Of a stretch of 5,091 nucleotides of DNA, positions 1 to 5,043 are shown piece after piece. Source of the DNA: Fimbriimonadaceae bacterium. Its GTDB lineage: Bacteria; Armatimonadota; Fimbriimonadia; Fimbriimonadales; Fimbriimonadaceae. A program made the translations under genes and the position numbers. Within the stretch, counting starts at the first letter, position 1. The number at the start of each line of letters is the position of its first letter. A model generated the notes under the pieces. It was given only the letters and a program-made list of their open reading frames with translations. It was not told where the DNA came from and searched no databases. The stretch is from contig JAKRSE010000415.1 in the NCBI GenBank assembly GCA_022402505.1, forward strand, positions 1 through 5,091, in the 5' to 3' direction.

Positions 1-148
1 CTCGGCCCAGGAGCACCTGAGGCGGCAGCCCTGCCTCCTGAATCCAGCGGCCCGCGGACTGACCGAGGCCGAGGGCCAGCTCGGGAGTCAGCTCCTGGTT
101 GGCGACGCCTCGCACTCCGTCCGTACCGAATTTGAAGTTGGGGATCAT
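1..148 (-). CDS. glmM: Phosphoglucosamine mutase, N-terminal 49 codons (runs off the window)
   Basis: GlmM converts glucosamine-6-phosphate to glucosamine-1-phosphate in the cytoplasm, the step before UDP-GlcNAc for peptidoglycan. The reverse strand from ATG at 148 reads MIPNF, then FGTDGVRGVANQELTPELA (residues 7-25), then LGLGQSAGRWIQEAGLPPQVLLGR. The FGTDGVRGVAN..LTPELA block is the GlmM N-terminal signature and separates it from PGM/ManB-type hexomutases. The last residues, VLLGR, are where the family continues with GRDTR. The catalytic serine loop lies outside the window. The start is fixed by the family N-terminus and by the ATGA overlap with the grpE stop (145-147), which implies translational coupling and a shared mRNA. 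I see no separate promoter in front of it. The partial state comes only from the window edge. Confidence 0.93.
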   Translation of the reverse strand, partial: MIPNFKFGTDGVRGVANQELTPELALGLGQSAGRWIQEAGLPPQVLLGR

Positions 149-690
149 GGCTTCTGACTCACCCGCACCTGGGCCGGTCGCAGGACGCGATCATGGAGCC
201 TGTAGCCCGCCGTCAGCTCATCCACCACCGTCTCGTGATCCAGCTCCTCGTCTTCCACCGTGGCGACGGCTTCGTGGAGCTCCGGGTCGAACGCCGCCCC
301 CAGAGCGACGATCCGCTGCAGGCCGGCATCCTCCAGAGCCTTTCGCATCTGCTTGTCGATCACCCTCACCCCGTCGGTCAGTGATTCCACGGTTGCGCCC
401 TTGGCGGCCGCTCCCAGGGTTCGCTCGAAGCCGTCGAGCACCGGAAGCAGGGCCTCCAGAAGCCCTTCGGCCGCGTACCTTCGATCCGACTCGGCCTGAG
501 ATCGGATCCTCCGCACCATGTTCTGAAGCTCGGCGGCCTGATAGAGCAGGCGGCGGTTCTCCTCCATCGCCGCCTCCAGGGCCGCCTGCAGAGCCGCCGC
601 ATCGTCGTCCGCCTCGGCGAACGAGTCGGCAGGGCGGTCCGCGACCGGATTCTCGGCCTGAGCCTCAGGTTCCAAAGTCTCTTCCTGCAT
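145..690 (-). CDS. grpE: GrpE, nucleotide exchange factor of DnaK
   Basis: GrpE is the cytoplasmic dimeric cochaperone that releases ADP from DnaK. The 181-residue product has the usual length. Residues 1-30 are an acidic, disordered tail. Residues about 31-75 are a charged heptad-like helix (the long dimer coiled coil, containing QAAELQNMVRRIR). Residues about 76-125 hold LLPVLDGFERTL and the second helix. The C-terminal beta domain carries the family signature: FDPELHEAV at 134-142 and GYRLHDRVLRPAQVRV at 162-177, with 19 residues between the two parts, as the family pattern expects. ATG at 690 is the first start in the frame. The sequence before it reads TCCTCCT, so there is no Shine-Dalgarno box. 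No CIRCE (TTAGCACTC-N9-GAGTGCTAA) operator is present upstream. dnaK, dnaJ and hrcA are not adjacent within the window; the downstream partner is glmM instead. Confidence 0.97.
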   Translation of the reverse strand: MQEETLEPEAQAENPVADRPADSFAEADDDAAALQAALEAAMEENRRLLYQAAELQNMVRRIRSQAESDRRYAAEGLLEALLPVLDGFERTLGAAAKGATVESLTDGVRVIDKQMRKALEDAGLQRIVALGAAFDPELHEAVATVEDEELDHETVVDELTAGYRLHDRVLRPAQVRVSQKP

Positions 691-730
691 CTTGAGCCCA
701 GGAGGATACCGATCCCGAAAGGGCCGATTT

Positions 731-745
731 GGTCCAGGCCTGACC
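731..745. repeat. Imperfect palindrome in the grpE/lipoprotein divergent gap
   Basis: GGTCCAGGCCTGACC is a palindrome interrupted by one extra C; without that base it would be the perfect 14-mer GGTCAGGCCTGACC. The core CAGGCCTG (734-741) is perfect. It sits near the middle of the 89 bp region (691-779) between two divergent genes, where an operator could act on both. A nearby CCC-GAAA-GGG mini-hairpin (714-723) is also visible. In a GC-rich genome short palindromes are common, so a regulatory role is only a possibility. No convincing -35/-10 pair was found for either gene in this gap. Confidence 0.25.
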
Positions 746-779
746 CCTTTTGCCGACCTTCTCCGTCTCGAAACCTAGG

Positions 780-1586
780 ATGACAAGGAAGGCAGGATGG
801 TGGGCGCTCGGCGCTGTGGCGGGTGCGGTCGTGCTCGGCTGCGGTGGTGCGAGTTCGGTTCTCAAGGCGATCACGGTGACGCCGCAGTTCGCCGTGGCAG
901 ACCGGGCCGGGACGGTGAACTTCACCTACAGCGTCGTCACGGGCGGACGTCCGGATGTCGTCTGGTCCACCTCGGCGGGTTCGATCACGCAGACCGGGAC
1001 CTTCACCGCCCCCAACTTCGACGGCTTCGTGGAGGTCCGGGCCGCGCTTCAGGCCGAACCCGCAGTTTCTGACAGCGGATTCGTGGCCGTCGGCGCGGGC
1101 AGCGGCGGGTTCATCCTCCAGGAGGATGTCGAACTCGGAATCGGCGAGACCATGACTCTGACTGCCGGCTTCATCGACGTGACCGACGACGCCTGCGACT
1201 GGTTCACCACCCAGGGCGTCCTGAAGCCCTCGACCGCCGCCGCCTGCGCCACCCTGATCGAAGCTCCGAGAACCCCCGGCAACTTCAGCGTCGTCGCGCG
1301 GAATCGCCAAAACGACTTCATCTTCGGCCGGCGAGACATCAAGGTGAACGCCATCTCCGTGGCCGTTTCGCCGCAGGGGATCCGAGTCCCCGGAGGCGAA
1401 AAGCGGACATTCACCGCCCTGGTCACCGGCCCGCGAAACACGGGCGTGATCTGGCAGGCGGACCGAGGGTTCATCACCGACGAGGGCGAGTGGACGGCTC
1501 CCGCGACGGCGGGAACCGCCATCATCACCGCCCGAAGTGCGGCGAACCCGGACGTCATCGGCACCGCGGTTGTCACCGTCGAATGA
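780..1586 (+). CDS. Predicted lipoprotein with three Ig-like repeats
   Basis: The 268-residue product starts MTRKAGWWAL, followed by a hydrophobic stretch and the lipobox VLGC (Cys21), so it is probably exported by Sec, lipidated and anchored in the envelope. The rest looks like three bacterial Ig-like (BIG-type) sandwiches, each with a 'W....G.(x)..TAP' core: VVWSTSAGSITQTGTFTAP (60-78), DWFTTQGVLKP...LIEAP (140-163) and VIWQADRGFITDEGEWTAP (223-241). The middle copy is the most diverged and holds Cys139 and Cys156, a possible disulfide. Such proteins are usually adhesive or structural; the ligand is unknown. An in-frame TTG at 750 would add ten residues. ATG 780 is preferred because it gives a compact signal peptide with Arg/Lys at positions 3-4, although neither start has a clear Shine-Dalgarno box. 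A 58 bp gap separates it from the next gene. Confidence 0.8.
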   Translation: MTRKAGWWALGAVAGAVVLGCGGASSVLKAITVTPQFAVADRAGTVNFTYSVVTGGRPDVVWSTSAGSITQTGTFTAPNFDGFVEVRAALQAEPAVSDSGFVAVGAGSGGFILQEDVELGIGETMTLTAGFIDVTDDACDWFTTQGVLKPSTAAACATLIEAPRTPGNFSVVARNRQNDFIFGRRDIKVNAISVAVSPQGIRVPGGEKRTFTALVTGPRNTGVIWQADRGFITDEGEWTAPATAGTAIITARSAANPDVIGTAVVTVE

Positions 1587-1594
1587 GGCCGGCC

Positions 1595-1624
1595 TTGCGG
1601 TCCGCCGAGAGGGTTGGCTAGACT
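1595..1624 (+). promoter_or_regulatory. Possible sigma-70 type promoter for the HhH gene
   Basis: TTGCGG (1595-1600) and TAGACT (1619-1624) are separated by 18 bp, matching 3/6 and 4/6 of the -35/-10 consensus. Transcription would start near 1631, giving a very short leader that could still include the Shine-Dalgarno box. The pair lies entirely in the short gap after the lipoprotein stop. This is sequence resemblance only; readthrough from the lipoprotein gene is equally possible because no clear terminator separates the two. Confidence 0.35.
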
Positions 1625-1633
1625 TTCAATGTC

Positions 1634-1640
1634 AGAGGAA
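1634..1640 (+). promoter_or_regulatory. Ribosome binding site that fixes the HhH gene start
   Basis: AGAGGAA ends four bases before ATG 1645, with GAGG (1635-1638) at a good six-base spacing. The frame is open further upstream (an ATG at 1537 inside the lipoprotein gene), but this box and the domain boundary both support ATG 1645. Confidence 0.7.
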
Positions 1641-1644
1641 CTCG

Positions 1645-2049
1645 ATGGCGAAAGTTGAAGAAATCGAAGGCGTCGGCCCGGCCTACGCGGCGAAGCTGGA
1701 AGAAGCTGGAGTGAAGTCCACCGCCGATCTCCTGGAGAAGGGTGGAACCAAGGAGGGCCGAGCCGGCCTCGCCGAGGCGACCGGAATCCCGGAGAAGAAC
1801 ATCCTGCGGTGGGTGAACCACTGCGACCTGATGCGGATCGATGGGATCGGACCTCAGTTCTCGGAGCTCTTGGAGAAGGCGGGCGTGGATTCCGTCCCGG
1901 AACTCGCGCAGCGCAACGCCGCCAACCTCGCCGCGAAGCTGGAAGAGGTCAACGCCGAGTTCAACCTCACCGGACGCGTCCCGAACGAGGCCGCGGTCCA
2001 GAAGATGATCGATCAGGCGAAGGAACTCCCCCGCGCCGTCCATCACTGA
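1645..2049 (+). CDS. DUF4332-type helix-hairpin-helix protein
   Basis: This 134-residue cytoplasmic protein is built from two helix-hairpin-helix units: IEGVGPAYAAKLEEAGVKST (7-26) and IDGIGPQFSELLEKAGVDSV (65-84). Each has the 'I.G(V/I)GP' hairpin followed by 'L..AGV.(S/T)...L'. The tail, ELAQRNAANLAAKLEEVN (86-103) then VPNEAAVQKMIDQAKEL, matches the usual end of the DUF4332 family, so the protein looks full length. HhH units bind DNA backbone non-specifically in many repair and replication proteins, but DUF4332 proteins have no established function and may bind protein or nucleic acid. No catalytic motif is visible. It appears to be a single-gene unit, with a candidate promoter in front and a strong hairpin terminator behind. 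The start was chosen at ATG 1645 from the ribosome binding site. Confidence 0.9.
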   Translation: MAKVEEIEGVGPAYAAKLEEAGVKSTADLLEKGGTKEGRAGLAEATGIPEKNILRWVNHCDLMRIDGIGPQFSELLEKAGVDSVPELAQRNAANLAAKLEEVNAEFNLTGRVPNEAAVQKMIDQAKELPRAVHH

Positions 2050-2070
2050 GTCCGGCAGGTCGAGTCTCGA

Positions 2071-2111
2071 GAAGGCTTCGGGTCCCCAAGGGTCCGGGGC
2101 CTTCCCTCTTT
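2071..2111 (+). terminator. Intrinsic terminator after the HhH gene
   Basis: Bases 2071-2085 pair with 2090-2104 over 15 consecutive positions around a CCAA loop (2086-2089). The 5' arm is GAAGGCTTCGGGTCC and the 3' arm is GGGTCCGGGGCCTTC. Four of the 15 pairs are G-U wobbles in the plus-strand RNA. In minus-strand RNA the same positions become A-C mismatches, so the hairpin is built for plus transcription. The tail is CCTCTTT, a weak U-tract. It starts 21 bases after the HhH stop. Confidence 0.75.
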
Positions 2112-2154
2112 GGGCTGAATCGAAACCGGCACCTGATCAGTCTGAACCACTGTC

Positions 2155-3399
2155 GTGGTCTCAATCTGCCTGTCCACCATCCTGGCGTCCGTCCAGACCG
2201 ATCCGCTTGAGGTGCAGCGCCCGCCGCTCGTCACCGGAGTGGTTCGGCTGGCAAACACGCCGACGCTGGATGGAGACATGGGCCCCGAGGAGTGGGACGG
2301 CTTCAGCAAAGCAGGCGGGCTGGAGACCTGGTTCCAATGGGAGCCTGGCTCGCTTTACTGGGCGGGCAACGTTCCCCCGGGCCGAAATCTCGTCTTGAGC
2401 CTTGACCAGAGCGCAGACGGCTGGCTGGTCGGCCGCGACAACCTGGAGATCACGCTCAACCTCTCGCGCCAGGGCGAGCCTTCGGTCCGCATCCGGACCC
2501 TCGATGCGACGATCCCCGGACAGCCGGTCTGGAAGGTTGGAGGGGCCCTCCCGGAATCGGTCCGCCTGGCGGCCAAGCCCGGCACGGCCGGAACCTTCAT
2601 CGAAGCCGCCTTCACCCCCGCCTTCGGGCAGGCTCCCGAAGCGGGAAGGCGGATCGGCATCCGGCTCGATGCCATCGCCGAGGGCGAGGAGGTCTCCGAG
2701 CCCTTCCGCCCCCGAGGCCTGGCCTACTGCTTCCTCCAGACCGACGCGGGCCTCGACCTGCCGATCGGCATCAGCTGGCGGCCGGAGATCACCAATCGGA
2801 ACATCGCCCGGCTGGATCGGATCGGTCTCCGCTTCCGGGTCAGCCGAGAGGAGGGGGCCTGGACCCCCACTCGGGTGGAGATGCGCGGCGAAGGGGCGGC
2901 CCGCGAAAGCCTGGCCCAGGTCGTTCAGCCGACCCCGGGCTTCGATTCGAGGGGCAACCTGACGATGGCTTACGACAGCGTGATCGCTCCCGGGAGCGAA
3001 GTCGGGTGGCGCGTCATCCGAGCGACCTTCCAGAACGCGGCAGGCGAGACCTTCACCCTCCGCTCCAGCATCCGCCTCAGCGAGTTGGTGGACATCGAGC
3101 TCGGCTTCCCTCGGGAGACGCGGGCTTCGGCCGACGCCCAGATCATCCGCGGCACGGTCACCCTGCGGTCCCAGTTCAGCGGACGCCTCCAGGGGGTGTT
3201 CAGCCTCACGGCCCCCTCCGAATGGACGGTGACCCGAGGGCGAGAGCAGAACTTCCTGATCTACCACACTCGGGGCACGGCTCGAATTCCGGTCGAGTTC
3301 GTCATCCCCCGCGGGGCGGCCGGAACCTTCCCTCTCGTCTTCCGCGCCAAGATCGGCGAAGAGACCGTCGAGCGGGTGATCTTCTACTCGGTGGACTGA
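2155..3399 (+). CDS. Predicted secreted protein with N-terminal CBM9-like domain
   Basis: The 414-residue product begins with a hydrophobic stretch, VSICLSTILASVQ, that resembles a signal peptide core, so export is likely. Residues about 27-215 look like a CBM9/DOMON-type beta sandwich: TLDGDMGPEEWDGF (37-50) is the 'LDG...E.W' opening, and SADGWLVGRDNLEITLNL (86-103) is the 'DGW..G.DN.E' strand pair. Such domains often bind sugars, but the ligand here is unknown. The C-terminal part (about 310-414, with LTAPSEWTV and IPVEFVIPRGAAGTFPLVF) resembles an NPCBM-associated or Ig-like sandwich. No catalytic motif is recognised. GTG 2155 is the only available start: the frame is closed by TGA at 2143-2145 and no ATG or TTG lies between. 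The signal peptide then lacks a positively charged n-region, and no Shine-Dalgarno box is visible, so the true 5' end is uncertain. The 3' end overlaps the convergent PLP-enzyme gene by 16 bp. Confidence 0.75.
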   Translation: MVSICLSTILASVQTDPLEVQRPPLVTGVVRLANTPTLDGDMGPEEWDGFSKAGGLETWFQWEPGSLYWAGNVPPGRNLVLSLDQSADGWLVGRDNLEITLNLSRQGEPSVRIRTLDATIPGQPVWKVGGALPESVRLAAKPGTAGTFIEAAFTPAFGQAPEAGRRIGIRLDAIAEGEEVSEPFRPRGLAYCFLQTDAGLDLPIGISWRPEITNRNIARLDRIGLRFRVSREEGAWTPTRVEMRGEGAARESLAQVVQPTPGFDSRGNLTMAYDSVIAPGSEVGWRVIRATFQNAAGETFTLRSSIRLSELVDIELGFPRETRASADAQIIRGTVTLRSQFSGRLQGVFSLTAPSEWTVTRGREQNFLIYHTRGTARIPVEFVIPRGAAGTFPLVFRAKIGEETVERVIFYSVD

Positions 3400-4403
3400 C
3401 CGGGGATCCCGAAGGCGAACAGGTTGGGCAAGCCGCCGGTGTGCCAGAAGCAGACCCGGCCCGTCAGGCTTCCTTCCTTCGCCAGGTCCAGGAGCGCGGC
3501 AAAGGCCTTGGCCGAGTAGATCGGGTCCAGGAGGATCCCTTCGGACTGGGCCATCCGCCGGATCGCCGCCTGCCCCTCGGGCGAAGGGATGTTGTAGCCC
3601 TCGCCCTCCCAGCCGAGCCGAAAGTCGAACTCGTCGGCGGTCATCGGCAGGCTTCCAGACGCGGCCGAGAATTGGGACGACAGGGCGGCCAGATCATGGG
3701 CCATCTCCGGTTCCGGATCGCAGGCGATTCCGATCACCTGAGTCCGAGTGCCCCGAAAGGCGTGGGAGAGCCCGACCTGGGTGCTGCCGCTGCTGCTGGC
3801 GTGGACCACGAAGTCGAAGCCCTCGCCGATCTCGGCCGCCGCTTCCACAAAGGCCTGGACACCCTCGGCCGATGAACCTCCCACCGAGATCTCCATGACG
3901 CGGGCTCCCTCTTCCTTCAGCCTCGCGGCCAGGCGGCGGCGGGCTTCGTCAAGTTCCTCCCAGCTGCCATCCGGCAGAGCGTGAAATCGGGCTCCGAAGA
4001 GACCTGCGAGGTCGGCGTTGCCTCCGGAAGTCGGCGGGCGGAAGGCAGGCCGAGCCGGAGGCTCGAAGGGCATGTCCATCACCACGGCCTCGCAACGCAG
4101 CCCGGCCCGCCTGCATCCCGCGGCGAGAACCCGGAGAAAGTTGCTCTGCCGGCTTCCGCAGGCGACGACCGCCTCGGCTCCATCCCGGAGGGCCCTCCCG
4201 AGCAGCCGCTCGACCTTCCGGACCTTGTTCCCTCCTCCCCCGAACCCCAGGAGATCGTCCCGCTTGATCCAAAGGTCGAGGCCCAGCTCCGGGGAGAGGG
4301 CCGGCAGCGGATGGAGCGGCGAGGGACCCGGGATGAGGGGAAACCGGTCGGCGAAGGGCACGTCTGGTAGGATGACCCTGGCGAGCCCGACTCCCCGGGA
4401 CAT
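3384..4403 (-). CDS. PLP-dependent D-cysteine desulfhydrase / ACC deaminase family enzyme
   Basis: This 339-residue protein belongs to the fold-type II PLP family containing D-cysteine desulfhydrase (D-cysteine to pyruvate, H2S and ammonia) and ACC deaminase. WIKRDDLLGFGGGGNKVRK (45-63) contains the Schiff-base lysine, Lys60. QSNF (86-89) is the conserved QSN loop, with Phe where relatives have His or Gln. SSSGSTQVGL (203-212) is the phosphate-binding loop. Tyr270 (GEGYNIP) and Tyr296 (LDPIYSAKAF) match the active-site tyrosines. Ser297 after Tyr296 and Thr322 in HTGG match the D-cysteine desulfhydrase pair; ACC deaminases have Glu and Leu there. Related sulfo-lyases remain possible. The first 40 residues include the usual 'P.P..PLP.LS' lead. 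GTG 4361 is an alternative start. ATG 4403 lies 15 bp from the divergent gene at 4419, so its promoter probably lies inside that gene. The stop is TAG. Confidence 0.9.
   Translation of the reverse strand: MSRGVGLARVILPDVPFADRFPLIPGPSPLHPLPALSPELGLDLWIKRDDLLGFGGGGNKVRKVERLLGRALRDGAEAVVACGSRQSNFLRVLAAGCRRAGLRCEAVVMDMPFEPPARPAFRPPTSGGNADLAGLFGARFHALPDGSWEELDEARRRLAARLKEEGARVMEISVGGSSAEGVQAFVEAAAEIGEGFDFVVHASSSGSTQVGLSHAFRGTRTQVIGIACDPEPEMAHDLAALSSQFSAASGSLPMTADEFDFRLGWEGEGYNIPSPEGQAAIRRMAQSEGILLDPIYSAKAFAALLDLAKEGSLTGRVCFWHTGGLPNLFAFGIPGQSTE
4368..4373 (+). promoter_or_regulatory. Possible -10 element for the pseudopilin-like gene
   Basis: TAGGAT lies 45 bases before ATG 4419 and matches TATAAT at four of six positions, standing out in GC-rich surroundings. 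No recognisable -35 box lies 16-18 bp upstream. It falls within the first codons of the divergent PLP-enzyme gene if that gene starts at 4403. Weak evidence. Confidence 0.22.
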
Positions 4404-4418
4404 CCACCGAGCGAGACC

Positions 4419-4946
4419 ATGAGCGGACCCAGAAAACGACGCGGCATGATTGCGGGAGCCATTGCCGGGGCGGTGGTCGTCGGCTTGGCCGTCTGGCTGG
4501 GGCCCTTGGTTCTGGCGGTCGTCCGAGGCGGCTTCCTGGAGGCCACGCCGGACCGCGAGTTCCAGGGCAGCCACATCCAGGTGCTCAAGGACGTCCACCG
4601 TGCCCTGCTGGCCTACGCCGATTCCGAAGGCGCCCTGCCTCGCGCCGAAGGCTGGATGGATGCCGCATGGACCAGACTCAAGACCAGTGACATGAAGGAT
4701 GACCAGGTCCGCCGAAGGCTCCAGGCCCGAGGGATCGGCGAGGACGGCCGATACGGACTCGCCATGAATGAGTCGCTGAGCGAGGGCGACCCGTGGAACC
4801 CGGAGGACGAGACCCGCATCCTCGTCTTCGAGAGTCAGGCGGACGGATGGAATGCGGTCGGCGACCCCGCCAAAGACGCCTCGGACCGGGTCGCCGACCC
4901 GATGGGCGTGACTCTCGCAGGCGAAGTCGTTCCCCTCGCGCCGTGA
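4419..4946 (+). CDS. Single-pass membrane protein with pseudopilin-like C-terminal module
   Basis: The 175-residue product has a short positive N-terminus (MSGPRKRRG), one transmembrane helix at about 10-35 (rich in Ala, Gly and Val), and a soluble domain probably outside the cytoplasmic membrane. The domain resembles the post-helix part of type II pseudopilin-like proteins: HIQVLKDVHRALLAYADSEGALP (52-74) fits 'LKQ...AL..YA.D.DG.LP', GWMDAAW (78-84) fits 'W.D.L', YGLAMNESLS (112-121) fits 'YG.AMN..LS', and ILVFESQADGWNAVG (134-148) fits 'VL.F....GWNA.G'. The 'CP' cysteine often seen between these blocks is absent, and there is no GF(T/S)L.E prepilin cleavage site, so it is not an ordinary pilin. 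The function is unknown. ATG 4419 precedes a good transmembrane start, but the Shine-Dalgarno box is weak (GAG at 4413-4415). It is divergent from the PLP-enzyme gene. Confidence 0.77.
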   Translation: MSGPRKRRGMIAGAIAGAVVVGLAVWLGPLVLAVVRGGFLEATPDREFQGSHIQVLKDVHRALLAYADSEGALPRAEGWMDAAWTRLKTSDMKDDQVRRRLQARGIGEDGRYGLAMNESLSEGDPWNPEDETRILVFESQADGWNAVGDPAKDASDRVADPMGVTLAGEVVPLAP

Positions 4947-4948
4947 CT

Positions 4949-4988
4949 CTCGGCAGACTCGGGACCGGGCCAAAACCCCCGTGCCGAG
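4949..4988 (+). repeat. Inverted repeat after the membrane protein gene
   Basis: CTCGGCA (4949-4955) is the exact reverse complement of TGCCGAG (4982-4988). An inner four-pair stem CGGG/CCCG (4966-4969 with 4978-4981) closes on the loop CCAAAACC and stacks on the outer stem, leaving a ten-base bulge on the 5' side. It begins two bases after the stop at 4946, where a terminator would be expected, but no U-tract follows. TAAGAT comes next instead. It may be a U-less terminator or an operator. Confidence 0.35.
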
Positions 4989-4994
4989 TAAGAT
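4989..4994 (+). promoter_or_regulatory. Possible -10 element for the gene at 5044
   Basis: TAAGAT matches four of six positions of TATAAT and sits 49 bases before ATG 5044, immediately after the inverted repeat. There is no good -35 hexamer at 16-18 bp. If used, the leader RNA would start near 5001 and include two small hairpins and the doubled ribosome binding site. Confidence 0.25.
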
Positions 4995-5002
4995 GGAGGG
5001 GT

Positions 5003-5027
5003 GCCGCTCATGCGGCCGTTTCAACGG
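5003..5027 (+). promoter_or_regulatory. Two adjacent small hairpins in the 5' leader
   Basis: GCCGC-TCAT-GCGGC (5003-5016) is followed by CCGT-TTCA-ACGG (5016-5019 with 5024-5027), sharing base 5016. The second stem covers the first GGAG box (5026-5029) in part. This could tune translation of the gene at 5044, but both stems are only 4-5 pairs long and could be chance. Confidence 0.25.
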
Positions 5028-5038
5028 AGAAACGGAGA
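5023..5038 (+). promoter_or_regulatory. Tandem duplicated Shine-Dalgarno box
   Basis: AACGGAGA occurs twice in perfect tandem (5023-5030 and 5031-5038), each copy carrying GGAG. The second GGAG (5034-5037) is six bases from ATG 5044, an ideal spacing. The first is 14 bases away and too far for normal use. This supports ATG 5044 as a real start. Confidence 0.6.
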
Positions 5039-5043
5039 AATCC

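Noticed and set aside
776..781. TAGGAT as a -10 box for the lipoprotein gene
   Set aside because: It overlaps ATG 780, so transcription would start after the start codon. No later start keeps the lipobox signal peptide.
378..1310. Long minus-strand open frame across grpE and the lipoprotein
   Set aside because: It crosses two well-supported genes in the wrong frame or strand and shows no family pattern.
1587..1594. GGCCGGCC palindrome after the lipoprotein stop as a terminator
   Set aside because: A contiguous 8 bp palindrome has no loop and no U-tract follows; it is a common pattern at this base composition.
1537..1644. Longer start for the HhH protein at ATG 1537
   Set aside because: The extra 36 residues overlap the lipoprotein gene in another frame and match no domain. 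ATG 1645 has a good ribosome binding site and begins at the domain edge.
2161..3267. Long minus-strand open frame opposite the CBM9-like gene
   Set aside because: The translation is rich in Gly, Ala, Arg, Glu and Asp with no motif. It is the usual antisense shadow in high-GC DNA, while the plus strand shows domain patterns.
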